Source: Flavobacterium bernardetii
Lineage (GTDB): Bacteria > Bacteroidota > Bacteroidia > Flavobacteriales > Flavobacteriaceae
NCBI RefSeq assembly: GCF_011305415.1
Contig: NZ_JAANOQ010000001.1
Location: 62,001 to 126,000 of the forward strand
Direction: 5' to 3'
DNA: 64,000 nt
In this document: piece by piece, positions 18,440 through 27,735 of the stretch
Layout of the letters: each line of letters begins with the position of its first letter
How positions within the stretch are numbered: the first letter of the stretch is position 1
Translations under genes and position numbers: made by a program
Notes under the pieces: generated by a model
Told to the model about the DNA's origin: nothing
Seen by the model: the letters and a program-made list of their open reading frames with translations, nothing else
Databases searched by the model: none

Positions 18440-19549
18440 ATGAAAATATTACTTTGTTTCGGAACTCGTCCTGAAGCTATAAAAATGGCGCCGCTTTATC
18501 ATCAATTAAAGAAAGATGCTTTTTTTGATGTTAAAGTTTGTGTGACAGCTCAACATAGAGAAATGTTAGATCAGGTTTTAGATTTCTTTGAAATTACACC
18601 TGATTATGACTTGGATTTAATGGAAAAAAGTCAAACATTAAACGAACTGAGTGCACGCATTTTATCAGGAATTAACACTGTTTTTTTAGAGGCTAAGCCA
18701 GATTTAATTTGTGTTCATGGCGACACAACAACTTCTTCAATAGTAGCATTAGCGGCTTTTCATTTGAAAATTAAAATTGCTCATATTGAAGCAGGTTTAA
18801 GAACTTACAATAAAAAATCTCCATTTCCAGAAGAAATGAACCGTCAAATTACTGGAAGATTAGCCGATTATCATTTTGCGCCAACAACAGAATCTTTAAA
18901 TAATTTGTTAGAAGAAAAAGTAGCAAATACTTCTGTTTTCAATGTTGGAAACACCGTTATTGACGCACTTTTATGGGCGAAAAATAAAATTAGCAATAAG
19001 TATACTAACAAGGAAGTTGAAGCATTCTCTAATAAAATTGACGCGTCTAAAAAATTAGTATTAGTAACAGGTCATCGTAGAGAGAATTTTGGAGCAGGTT
19101 TTGAAAATTTATGCGATGCGCTTCTTGAGTTAAGTTATAGAGAGGATGTTCAAATTGTGTATCCAGTACATTTAAATCCAAATGTTTTAGAACCCGTAAA
19201 CAATAAATTGTCGCAACGAGAAAATATATTTTTATTGCCTCCAGCTGATTACCCTTTTTTTATATGGTTGATGCAAAATAGTTTTCTAATTATTTCCGAT
19301 TCTGGAGGTATTCAAGAAGAAGCACCCACTTTAGGAAAACCTGTATTGGTAACCAGAAATGAAACCGAAAGACAAGAAGGTGTAGCTGATGGTTTCTCTT
19401 TTTTAGTTGGAACAGATAAACAAAAAATTGTTGAAAAAGCAACTGATTTATTAGATCATTTTAAAGGTTTTTCAAATAAAAATAATCCTTACGGAGATGG
19501 TTTAACCTGTGAAAAAATTGCAGAAACATTAAAGCATCTAAATCAATGA
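18440..19549 (+). CDS. wecB: UDP-N-acetylglucosamine 2-epimerase, non-hydrolysing
   Basis: A 369-residue enzyme interconverting UDP-GlcNAc and UDP-ManNAc in the cytoplasm. The start LLCFGTRPEAIKMAPL, the VHGDTTT block (about 93-99), HIEAGLRT, and VTGHRRENFG plus SDSGGIQEEAPTLGKPVLV are all diagnostic. No UDP-ManNAc dehydrogenase (WecC) is in the window, so ManNAc itself may be incorporated, or the dehydrogenase lies elsewhere. It is distinct from the NeuC-type hydrolysing epimerase at 22702-23865, so the locus encodes both ways of handling UDP-GlcNAc at C2. Confidence 0.93.
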   Translation: MKILLCFGTRPEAIKMAPLYHQLKKDAFFDVKVCVTAQHREMLDQVLDFFEITPDYDLDLMEKSQTLNELSARILSGINTVFLEAKPDLICVHGDTTTSSIVALAAFHLKIKIAHIEAGLRTYNKKSPFPEEMNRQITGRLADYHFAPTTESLNNLLEEKVANTSVFNVGNTVIDALLWAKNKISNKYTNKEVEAFSNKIDASKKLVLVTGHRRENFGAGFENLCDALLELSYREDVQIVYPVHLNPNVLEPVNNKLSQRENIFLLPPADYPFFIWLMQNSFLIISDSGGIQEEAPTLGKPVLVTRNETERQEGVADGFSFLVGTDKQKIVEKATDLLDHFKGFSNKNNPYGDGLTCEKIAETLKHLNQ

Positions 19550-20793
19550 AAAATATTTTAGTAGTTGTTGATTCCATAAATCAAGAAGATAGCAGTGGCT
19601 CTAAATGCAATGTAGCGCTTATCATAAATTTGGTAAAAGCAGGTTATAGTGTTAAAGTGTATCATCATTCTAGAAAAACCATTTTAATTGAAGGTGCAGA
19701 ATGTGTGAAAATAAATGTAGATAAATTAAATTTGGTTTATGTTTTTGGTGGCTTTTTACGATTTTTAACTAAAAAATTTAATATAGTTACGACACCTTTT
19801 ATAGAAAGAAAAATAGGTTTTTCACCTGCTTTCTTAAGTGATGTTCATGATTTTACAAAAGCCTTAAAAAAAGATGCCTTTAACCCAGATTTAGTCATAA
19901 CTTTAAGTAAAGCTGCAAGTTTCAGACCTCATAAAGCATTATTGAATATTAAAAAATGGCACAGTAAATGGTTGGCATACGTACATGATCCGTTTCCTTT
20001 TCATTTTTATCCAAAACCATACGATTTTTTAGTTCCAAGTTATAAGTATAAAGAACAACTTCTATTTGATTTTGCTAATAAAGCGGCATATTCAGGATTT
20101 CCAAGTCTTTTGTTAAAAGAATGGATGGGGAAATTTGCCCCTAATTTTCTAAAAACTGGAGTTGTAATTCCACATCAATTAGTTGAAATTGAGAATAAAA
20201 AGGTACAGTTACCTGATTTTTTTGATCCAAATAAATTTTCATTATTACATGCAGGTTCATTATTTGGAGAAAGAAATCCAGTTGGTTTAATTGAAGGATT
20301 TTTTAAATTTTTAGAAGCTAATCCAGAAGCTAAAAACACTACTCAATTAATTTTGATTGGTAGTATTTCAGAAAATCATTCAGATGTATTTGAGAAACAC
20401 AAAAATAAGGAAGGCAATTTAATCTCGATAAATAAAAGTCTACCTTTCAATACAGTTTACCAACTTCAATATTCTGTATCCATTAATATCATATTAGAAG
20501 CAAAATCGGATATCAGTCCCTTTTTGCCAGGGAAATTTCCACACTGCGTAGCAGCAAATAAAAAAATGTTAGTTCTAGGTCCGGAAAATAGCGAAACAAG
20601 AAGACTTTTAGGAAGCGATTATGACTATTGGTCTGAAATTGATAATGTAACTCTTATTTCAAAATTAATTGAAAAATTATATTTCGAATGGAAAGCCAAT
20701 CCAAATGAAATGTTACTTAATAAACCAGAACTTTTAGATTATCTTGGAGTAAATCATCTTAAAAAAATTATTGATAAAATTATACATGAATAA
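19546..20793 (+). CDS. GT-B fold glycosyltransferase (GT4-like)
   Basis: A 415-residue predicted glycosyltransferase that starts on a 4-bp ATGA overlap with wecB. An N-terminal Rossmann domain (ILVVVDSINQEDSSGSKCNVALI) is followed by a linker with KWLAYVHDPFPFHFYP, and the donor domain shows LLHAGSLFGERNPVGLIEGFF and a late SDISPFLPGKFPHCVAANKK region. The classic EGFG block is replaced by PFLPGKFPH, so it belongs to a divergent GT4 branch. Substrates unknown; context suggests addition of a ManNAc- or GlcNAc-type sugar. Confidence 0.78.
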   Translation: MKNILVVVDSINQEDSSGSKCNVALIINLVKAGYSVKVYHHSRKTILIEGAECVKINVDKLNLVYVFGGFLRFLTKKFNIVTTPFIERKIGFSPAFLSDVHDFTKALKKDAFNPDLVITLSKAASFRPHKALLNIKKWHSKWLAYVHDPFPFHFYPKPYDFLVPSYKYKEQLLFDFANKAAYSGFPSLLLKEWMGKFAPNFLKTGVVIPHQLVEIENKKVQLPDFFDPNKFSLLHAGSLFGERNPVGLIEGFFKFLEANPEAKNTTQLILIGSISENHSDVFEKHKNKEGNLISINKSLPFNTVYQLQYSVSINIILEAKSDISPFLPGKFPHCVAANKKMLVLGPENSETRRLLGSDYDYWSEIDNVTLISKLIEKLYFEWKANPNEMLLNKPELLDYLGVNHLKKIIDKIIHE

Positions 20794-21697
20794 AAAATTC
20801 GCCATACATATTTCTACAAAAAACAGAGTGGAAGACTTAGTAATTACATTAAATAGTTTAACTGAAATTCTTTCAAATGATGCTGTGGAATGTGTTGTGT
20901 ACGATGATGGCTCTACAGACGGAACGGATAAAATGGTTTTAGAACAATTTCCTAAAGTGAAATTTTTAAGAAATAAAACTTCTAAAGGTTATATTTATTG
21001 TAGAAACTATATGCTAAATGAAACTACATCAAAGTATGTTTTAAGTTTAGATGATGATGCCACCTTACTTTCAAATGATGTTTTTGAAATTGCAGAAAAG
21101 CATTTTATTTCAAATCCAAAATGTGCCTTAATTGCTGCAAGAATTTTTTGGGGAAAAACTTTGCCTGAAAACTACACAGCAACTAAAGAACAAATCAGTA
21201 GGGTTAATGGTTTTGTGGGTTGCGGACATATTTGGAATTTAGAATCTTGGAACAAAATTCCAAGTTATCCCGAATGGTTTGAATTTTATGGTGAAGAAAA
21301 TTTTGCCTCTTTTCAAGTTTTTAAAGCGGGTTTGGAAATTACCTATCATCCAGAAATTTTTATCCAACACAGAGTAGATGTTAAAGCAAGGAAAAAAGGA
21401 AAAGAGTATCAATCTAGAGCAAGAAAATCACTTCGATCAGGTTGGTATTTATACTTTTTGTTTTATCCATTAAAAGTTATTCCTAAAAGTATGGCTTATA
21501 CGCTTTTTACTCAAATAAAAAACAAGACTTTTAAAGGAGATTTTAAAGCAACTTTAGCAATTGTACAAGCACTTTTTGATGTTGTGAAAAACATTCCAAA
21601 TTTTATAAAAAATAGTAACAGACTAACTATTCAAGAGTTTAAAGAATTTACTAACTTGCCTGAGGCTAAAATTTATTGGAAACCAGAAAATGAATAA
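20786..21697 (+). CDS. Glycosyltransferase family 2
   Basis: A GT2 enzyme of 303 residues. I take ATG at 20786 (MNKKFAIHISTKNRVEDL) because it overlaps the previous stop by 8 bp in the ATGAATAA arrangement; a TTG five codons upstream is less likely. Motifs: VVYDDGSTDGTDKM, the metal site LSLDDDATLLS and the EWFEFYGEENFASFQVF acid region. A basic stretch and a hydrophobic patch (GWYLYFLFYPLKVIPKS, around 225) suggest membrane contact. Directly upstream of neuB, so it is a candidate for building the acceptor of the nonulosonic acid. Confidence 0.88.
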   Translation: MNKKFAIHISTKNRVEDLVITLNSLTEILSNDAVECVVYDDGSTDGTDKMVLEQFPKVKFLRNKTSKGYIYCRNYMLNETTSKYVLSLDDDATLLSNDVFEIAEKHFISNPKCALIAARIFWGKTLPENYTATKEQISRVNGFVGCGHIWNLESWNKIPSYPEWFEFYGEENFASFQVFKAGLEITYHPEIFIQHRVDVKARKKGKEYQSRARKSLRSGWYLYFLFYPLKVIPKSMAYTLFTQIKNKTFKGDFKATLAIVQALFDVVKNIPNFIKNSNRLTIQEFKEFTNLPEAKIYWKPENE

Positions 21698-22709
21698 TAT
21701 AAAATTACCCTATTTAATTACTGAAATAGGACAAGCACACGAAGGAAGTTTAGGAATCTTACATTCTTATATCGATGCTGTAGCGGGTACTGGTGTTAAT
21801 GCTATTAAATTTCAATTGCATCTTGCTGAAGCCGAAAGTAGTTCATACGAACCTTTTCGTGTGAAGTTTTCTTATGAAGACAAAACACGCTATGATTATT
21901 GGAAACGTATGGAATTTACGTTGGAACAATGGGCAGCAATTAAAACACATTGTGATGAAGTAGGTTTAGATTTCATTTGTTCACCATTTAGTAATCTTGC
22001 AGTAGATTGGCTGGAAGAAATTGGTGTAAAATGTTATAAAATTGGTTCTGGAGAAGTAAATAACTTATTGTTACTAGAAAAAATTGCAAAGACGAAGAAA
22101 CCTGTTATCATTTCTTCTGGTATGAGTAGTTTTTCAGAATTAGATAAAACGGTTTCTTTTCTAAAAGATAGAAATGTTGATTTTTCCATATTACAATGCA
22201 CCACATCGTACCCAACTCAACCGGAGCAATTTGGGTTTAATGTGATAAAGGAATTAAAAGAAAGATACCAAGTTAAAGTTGGTTTTTCAGATCATTCTGC
22301 CAAAATTGCTACAAATATTGCGGCTGTTGCCTTAGGTGCTGAAATTTTAGAATTTCATGTGGTCTTTGACAAAAGAATGTTTGGTCCAGATACAAAATCT
22401 TCATTAACTATAAATGAAGTTTCACAATTGGTTGAAGATGTAAATGCTACTTATAAAGCTATTCAAAACCCAATTAATAAAAATAATAACGAACAATTTT
22501 CCGAATTAAAATCTATTTTCGAAAAATCGTTAGCCATAAATAAAAATTTACCAAAAGGACATAGTATCACTTTTGAAGATTTAGAGGCGAAAAAGCCAAA
22601 AGGTTACGGAATTGATGCTTTGAAATTTCAAGATATTATAGGAATGAAGTTAAAAGAAGATATGAAACAATGGGATTTCATTAATGAAAATGACTTAACA
22701 AATGACTAG
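21690..22709 (+). CDS. neuB: Nonulosonic acid (sialic/legionaminic) synthase, NeuB/LegI family
   Basis: A 339-residue synthase condensing phosphoenolpyruvate with a 6-carbon N-acetylmannosamine-type sugar to give a nine-carbon acid. The NeuB TIM barrel starts with LITEIGQAHEGSLG and includes CSPFSNLAVDWLEEIG, KIGSGEVNNLLLL, SSGMSS and GFSDHS. The C-terminal SAF (antifreeze-like) domain holds KSLAINKNLPKGHSITFEDL. It overlaps both neighbours by 8 bp. Sialic and legionaminic synthases share these motifs, so the exact product is open; the PglDEF-like genes in the same locus make the legionaminic route credible. Confidence 0.92.
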   Translation: MNNIKLPYLITEIGQAHEGSLGILHSYIDAVAGTGVNAIKFQLHLAEAESSSYEPFRVKFSYEDKTRYDYWKRMEFTLEQWAAIKTHCDEVGLDFICSPFSNLAVDWLEEIGVKCYKIGSGEVNNLLLLEKIAKTKKPVIISSGMSSFSELDKTVSFLKDRNVDFSILQCTTSYPTQPEQFGFNVIKELKERYQVKVGFSDHSAKIATNIAAVALGAEILEFHVVFDKRMFGPDTKSSLTINEVSQLVEDVNATYKAIQNPINKNNNEQFSELKSIFEKSLAINKNLPKGHSITFEDLEAKKPKGYGIDALKFQDIIGMKLKEDMKQWDFINENDLTND

Positions 22710-23865
22710 TAAAAGAAAAATTGCCGTTGTAATTACAGCCAGACCATCATATAGTAGAGTCAAAACGGTTTTAGAAGCGATAAAAAATCATCCAAATTTA
22801 GAATTGCAATTAATTATTGCGGCTTCGGCATTATTAGACAGATATGGTTCTGCCATCAATTATATTGAAAAAGATGGATTTCATATTTCTGCGAAAGTTT
22901 TTAATGTTTTAGAAGGTGAAAATTTAACAGCTGCTGCCAAAACAACAGGAATTGGAATTCTTGAATTGTCTACTGTTTTTGATAATTTGAGTCCTGATGT
23001 TGTAGTAACCGTAGCAGACAGATTTGAAACTATGGCAACGGCCATTGCAGCTTCCTATATGAATATTCCACTAGCGCATATTCAAGGAGGTGAAGTAACA
23101 GGAAATATTGATGAAAAAGTACGTCATTCTATTACAAAATTAGCAGATTATCATTTTGTAGCTTCAGAAAATGCTAAAGAAAGAGTCATCAAATTAGGAG
23201 AAAATCCAGAATTTGTATTTAATACAGGTTGTCCATCTATTGATTTAGCGAAACAAGTTAAAGAAAATAGTAAATCATTACCCTTTGATCCATATGAAAA
23301 ATATGGTGGTGTGGGTGCGAAGCCTAATTTAGATAATGGCTATTTAGTGGTGATGCAACATCCAGTAACCAACGAATATCAAGATTCAAGAAAACATATA
23401 GAAGCAACTTTACAAGCAGTTTACGAATTAGATAAGCCAACTTTATGGTTTTGGCCAAATGTAGATGCTGGAGCAGACGGAACTTCAACAGGAATAAGAG
23501 CTTACCGAGAAACACATCAATTACCAAATGTCCATTTCTTTAAAAATATGGAAGGTAAAGATTTTTTACATTTATTAAATCATGCCGATTGTTTAATTGG
23601 AAATTCTAGTGTTGGAATAAGAGAATGTGCTTATTTAGGTGTTCCTGTAGTAAATATCGGTTCTCGTCAAAATAGAAGAGATAGAGGAGAAAATGTAGTA
23701 GACACCATATACGAAGTTGAAAATATAAAAAATGCCATAGCAGAACGAGTTCAAAATGAATCTAAGTTTGTTTCTGATGTTTACGGTGGAGGAGATGCTG
23801 GAAAACAAATTGCTAATTTATTAGAAACACTTCCCTTACAATTTCATAAAACAATAATGTATTAA
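22702..23865 (+). CDS. neuC: UDP-N-acetylglucosamine 2-epimerase, hydrolysing (NeuC/LegG family)
   Basis: A 387-residue member of the hydrolysing 2-epimerases, releasing UDP and a free ManNAc-type sugar for NeuB. Visible blocks: VVITARPSYSRVKTVL, VVTVADRFETMA (about 94-105), HIQGGEVTGNIDE, MQHPVTNEY, GNSSVGIRECAYLGVPVVN and GSRQNRRDRGENV. The last two define this branch and differ from WecB. If fed with UDP-GlcNAc it gives ManNAc for Neu5Ac; if fed with UDP-diacetylbacillosamine it gives the legionaminic acid precursor. Its stop overlaps neuA by 1 bp (TAATG). Confidence 0.9.
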   Translation: MTSKRKIAVVITARPSYSRVKTVLEAIKNHPNLELQLIIAASALLDRYGSAINYIEKDGFHISAKVFNVLEGENLTAAAKTTGIGILELSTVFDNLSPDVVVTVADRFETMATAIAASYMNIPLAHIQGGEVTGNIDEKVRHSITKLADYHFVASENAKERVIKLGENPEFVFNTGCPSIDLAKQVKENSKSLPFDPYEKYGGVGAKPNLDNGYLVVMQHPVTNEYQDSRKHIEATLQAVYELDKPTLWFWPNVDAGADGTSTGIRAYRETHQLPNVHFFKNMEGKDFLHLLNHADCLIGNSSVGIRECAYLGVPVVNIGSRQNRRDRGENVVDTIYEVENIKNAIAERVQNESKFVSDVYGGGDAGKQIANLLETLPLQFHKTIMY

Positions 23866-24566
23866 TGAAGATTTTAGGCCTCATTACAGCGCGTGGCGGT
23901 TCCAAAGGTGTTCCTGGTAAAAATATAAAATTACTAGGAGACATTTCTCTTTTGTCCTATACTGCCCATGCTGCTAATCAATCCAAATTGTTACACAAAT
24001 CGATTCTTTCTTCCGACGATGCTGAAATTATTGAAGTTGCCAAAAAAGAACAAATAGAAGTGCCTTTTGTTAGACCATATGAATTAGCAAACGACACAGC
24101 AACTAGTATTTCTGTAGTGCAACATGCCTTAGAATTTATGGAAAGTAAAGGCGAATTTTATGATGCTGTTTGTCTACTTCAACCGACTTCGCCATTTAGA
24201 GAAAAAGGTTTTATAGATGCAGCTATTCAAAAATTTATAGCTGAAGATGCTGATGCGTTAGTTAGTGTTTTGCCTGTTCCTCACGAATATAATCCACATT
24301 GGATTTTTGAACCAAATAGTTCCGGATTTTTACAAATTTCAACTGGCGAAAAAACAATTATTTCCCGCAGACAAGATTTACCAAAAAGTTATTTTAGAGA
24401 TGGTTCTGTTTACATTACAAAAACAGAAATTATTAAAAAAGGTAGTTTTTATGGAGAAAAATTAAGTTTCATAGAAAGTAATCCCGATTTTTATGTCAAT
24501 ATTGATACTTTAAAAGATTGGGAAATCGCCGAAAAAAAGTTACATTTTCTTAAAGATAAATTATAA
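23865..24566 (+). CDS. neuA: CMP-nonulosonic acid cytidylyltransferase (NeuA/LegF family)
   Basis: A 233-residue enzyme activating the nine-carbon acid with CTP. The nucleotide-binding start ITARGGSKGVPGKNIKLLG, the LQPTSPFR motif (about 105-112) and NIDTLKDWEIAE near the end are typical. Short, single-domain form without the esterase extension of E. coli NeuA. Overlaps neuC and the asparagine synthase-like gene by 1-2 bp, so the three-gene cassette plus amidotransferase is probably one translational unit. No obvious sialyltransferase family member (GT42/52/80) was recognised downstream. Confidence 0.92.
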   Translation: MKILGLITARGGSKGVPGKNIKLLGDISLLSYTAHAANQSKLLHKSILSSDDAEIIEVAKKEQIEVPFVRPYELANDTATSISVVQHALEFMESKGEFYDAVCLLQPTSPFREKGFIDAAIQKFIAEDADALVSVLPVPHEYNPHWIFEPNSSGFLQISTGEKTIISRRQDLPKSYFRDGSVYITKTEIIKKGSFYGEKLSFIESNPDFYVNIDTLKDWEIAEKKLHFLKDKL

Positions 24567-26275
24567 TGTGCGGAATTGTAGGAATTATTTCACTTTCAAA
24601 ATCTCTTGATGAAAGAAAAAACACGTTGCATAAAATGCTTCAAGCACAAGCGCATCGTGGACCAGACGCTCAACAAGATTGGCATGATGCTACTTGTAGT
24701 TTAGGACATAATCGTTTAAGTATTATTGATTTATCTGAAGAGGCCAACCAACCTATGCACAGCCATTGTGGTAGATATGTTGTGGTTTTTAATGGTGAAA
24801 TTTATAATTATATTGAAATAAAGGCAGCACTTCAAAATCATTTTGTTTTTAAGACACAATCTGATACGGAAGTTTTACTTTCAGCTTATATTCATTGGGG
24901 AAATTCATTTTTAGATAAACTAAACGGAATGTTTTCTATCGCCATTTGGGATAAAATAGAACAAAAATTATTCATTGCTCGTGATAGATTTGGGGTAAAA
25001 CCCTTTTACTTTTATAAAAATGAGGAACAGTTTGTTTTTGCCAGCGAAATTAAAACACTATTTGCTGCTGAGGTTCCTAAACTAAAAAATGATAAAGTTT
25101 GGTCAGGTTATCTTGTAAATGGAACTTATGGATTACCAGATGAAACCTTTTGGAAAAACATTTATCAACTTTCTCCAGGCCATTTTGCAGAACTTTCACC
25201 TGTAAATAAATATGATTTTCAGCCCAAAAAATGGTACAATTTTGAAGATAGGATACATACTATTCCTCAAATGAATGCCAATACATTAAAAGAAGAATAT
25301 TCTGCTTTATTAGATGATGCTATTCAATTGCGTTTTCGCGCTGATGTTCCTTTAGGAATGAATGTAAGCGGCGGTTTAGATTCTTCAACATTAATTGCGT
25401 TGATTCATAAAAACTTACCATCGAAACAAAAAATTGAAGCTTTTACTTTTTATTGTAATGATACTAATTACGATGAATTGCCATGGGTAAACGATTTACT
25501 AAAAGATAAACCCTATCACTTAAATAAAGTTTTATTAGAGGTAAATAAAATTCCTCAATTAATAGAAGAATCATGTTATTATCAAGATGAACCTTTTGGT
25601 GGTTTTCCAACATTAGCATATAGTCAGTTGTTTAAAAGCGCAAGAGAAAAAGGAATTAAAGTTTTATTAGACGGACAAGGAATGGATGAAGCTTGGGCAG
25701 GCTATGATTATTATCATAATAATTCCAACTCTCTAATTCAAGGAACTAAATCTAGCCCAGTAAAACCAGAAGTTTTAGATGCTGATTTTAATTTATTAGC
25801 GAGTAAAGAAGTTTTTCCAACACCTTTTTCATCTAAATTACAAAATTTACAATACAGAGATATTTTTTATACCAAGATTCCGAGAGCTTTAAGGTTTAAT
25901 GATAGAATTAGTATGCAGCATGGTACTGAACTTCGTGAGCCCTTTTTAGATTATAGATTAGTCGAATTGGCTTTTGCTCAACCCGATAGTGTAAAATTTG
26001 ATAACGGAAATACGAAATGGATGTTGCGTCAAATTAGCCAACAACTTCTCGGAAATAAAATTGCTCTGGCTCCCAAAAGAGCTTTGCAAACCCCACAAAG
26101 AGAATGGATGGCAAATGAACTAGAAACTTATGTTCAGGAGAGGATTTCTGAGTTTTCTAATTTTGATTTTGTAAATAAAAACCAAGTTCAGAAAATTTGG
26201 GAGGAATATAAAAAAGGAAATCAAGAAAATAGTTTCTATCTTTGGCAATGGATTAACCTCTCTTATTTGAGGTAA
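24566..26275 (+). CDS. Asparagine synthase (glutamine-hydrolysing) family amidotransferase
   Basis: A 569-residue AsnB-type enzyme. After Met removal Cys2 (MCGIVGII) is the glutaminase nucleophile; RGPDAQQDW, HNRLSIIDLS and FNGEIYNY complete the class II amidotransferase domain. The synthetase domain has the ATP-binding SGGLDSS (about 268-274) and the DGQGMDEAWAGYDYY and LREPFLDYRLVE blocks. In polysaccharide loci such enzymes are thought to amidate a sugar carboxylate, here plausibly the nonulosonic acid or a uronic acid. Ordinary asparagine synthesis cannot be excluded, but tight coupling to neuA argues for the glycan. Confidence 0.88.
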   Translation: MCGIVGIISLSKSLDERKNTLHKMLQAQAHRGPDAQQDWHDATCSLGHNRLSIIDLSEEANQPMHSHCGRYVVVFNGEIYNYIEIKAALQNHFVFKTQSDTEVLLSAYIHWGNSFLDKLNGMFSIAIWDKIEQKLFIARDRFGVKPFYFYKNEEQFVFASEIKTLFAAEVPKLKNDKVWSGYLVNGTYGLPDETFWKNIYQLSPGHFAELSPVNKYDFQPKKWYNFEDRIHTIPQMNANTLKEEYSALLDDAIQLRFRADVPLGMNVSGGLDSSTLIALIHKNLPSKQKIEAFTFYCNDTNYDELPWVNDLLKDKPYHLNKVLLEVNKIPQLIEESCYYQDEPFGGFPTLAYSQLFKSAREKGIKVLLDGQGMDEAWAGYDYYHNNSNSLIQGTKSSPVKPEVLDADFNLLASKEVFPTPFSSKLQNLQYRDIFYTKIPRALRFNDRISMQHGTELREPFLDYRLVELAFAQPDSVKFDNGNTKWMLRQISQQLLGNKIALAPKRALQTPQREWMANELETYVQERISEFSNFDFVNKNQVQKIWEEYKKGNQENSFYLWQWINLSYLR

Positions 26276-26301
26276 TTCAATACAAATATTTTTTATCATT
26301 T

Positions 26302-27735
26302 ATGTTTTTTAACTCCTTACACTTCGCGGCTTTTTTGCCAATTGTCTTTATACTATATTGGTTTGTTTTTAATAAAAATAAATCGTGGCAAAATAGTTTG
26401 CTAATTATTGCTAGTTATTATTTTTATGCTTGTTGGGATTGGAAATTTCTTTTTTTATTAGTGTTCTCCACATTTTTAGATTATTTCACTGGTATAATGA
26501 TAGAAAAAAACGAAACCGATTCTAAAAGAAAATTTTGGTTTTGGTTAAGTATAATTATTAATCTTGGGTTTTTAGGAATTTTTAAATATTATAATTTCTT
26601 TGCTACTTCTTTTACAGAATTAATTAACGGTTTTGGTTTTCAAGTCAACCCATTATTAATAAAAGTAATTTTACCAGTTGGTATATCTTTCTATACTTTC
26701 CACGGTTTATCCTACGTAATTGATATTTATTACAAAAGAATTAAAGCCGAAACTAATTTTATCGATTATTCCCTTTTCGTAAGTTATTTCCCTTTGTTAG
26801 TTGCTGGTCCAATTGAACGTGCCACGCATTTATTACCTCAAGTTAAGGTAAAAAGAGAATTCAATTTTCAAAAAGCAAAAGAAGGAATCCATCAAATCAT
26901 TTGGGGATTAGTTAAAAAAGTGGTGATTGCTGATTCTTGTGCCATGTATGCTAATGAAGTGTTCAACCATCAAGAAGATATGAATACCTTGTCCTTAATT
27001 TTAGGAGCGATTTATTTTGCTTTTCAAATTTATGGTGATTTTTCAGGGTATTCTGATATTGCATTAGGAACTTCCAAATTATTTGGAATCGATTTATTAA
27101 AAAACTTCAATTTCCCTTATTTCTCAAGAGATATTGCTGAATTTTGGCGTCGTTGGCACATTTCGTTATCGTCTTGGTTTAGAGATTATTTATACATTCC
27201 ATTAGGTGGAAGCAAAGGTGGGAAATGGATGCAAGTGCGTAACACTTTTATCATCTTTTTAGTCAGCGGATTTTGGCATGGCGCCAATTGGACTTTTATT
27301 GCTTGGGGATTAATTAATGCTATTTATTTTTTACCCTTGTTGTTGTTAGATAAAAACAGAAGCAATATGGAAGACATTAATTTTAAATGGAATGTTACCG
27401 GTTTACAAACGATTTTAAATATTTTATTTACGTTTTCAATCACCACATTTGCTTGGATATTTTTTAGAGCGAAATCTATTTCAGATGCTTTATTGTATAT
27501 CAAAAAAATGTTTACCAACTTAAATTTTAATATTCAATATTTAGGAAATGAACGATATGCTCCAGAATTATTAGTATTAATTGGTGTTTTTGTTGTTTTT
27601 GAATGGTTTCATAAATACAAAACGGAACCGATTTCTGGTAAATACGAAAATGTAAAACTATTGTTTTGTATCATGGCTATTTTGGCTTTAGGTGTTTTTT
27701 CTGATTATAAAGAATTTATTTACTTTCAATTCTAA
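26302..27735 (+). CDS. MBOAT family membrane O-acyltransferase (AlgI/DltB-like)
   Basis: A 477-residue protein with about eleven membrane spans. The MBOAT core reads WRRWHISLSSWFRDYLYIPL, and the catalytic His lies in SGFWHGANWTF (His326). In alginate and D-alanyl systems this protein moves an acyl group across the membrane to a periplasmic SGNH partner. Exactly such SGNH-like proteins are encoded directly downstream in three tandem copies, the first overlapping by 1 bp. The likely role is O-acetylation of the polysaccharide during or after export. Confidence 0.93.
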   Translation: MFFNSLHFAAFLPIVFILYWFVFNKNKSWQNSLLIIASYYFYACWDWKFLFLLVFSTFLDYFTGIMIEKNETDSKRKFWFWLSIIINLGFLGIFKYYNFFATSFTELINGFGFQVNPLLIKVILPVGISFYTFHGLSYVIDIYYKRIKAETNFIDYSLFVSYFPLLVAGPIERATHLLPQVKVKREFNFQKAKEGIHQIIWGLVKKVVIADSCAMYANEVFNHQEDMNTLSLILGAIYFAFQIYGDFSGYSDIALGTSKLFGIDLLKNFNFPYFSRDIAEFWRRWHISLSSWFRDYLYIPLGGSKGGKWMQVRNTFIIFLVSGFWHGANWTFIAWGLINAIYFLPLLLLDKNRSNMEDINFKWNVTGLQTILNILFTFSITTFAWIFFRAKSISDALLYIKKMFTNLNFNIQYLGNERYAPELLVLIGVFVVFEWFHKYKTEPISGKYENVKLLFCIMAILALGVFSDYKEFIYFQF

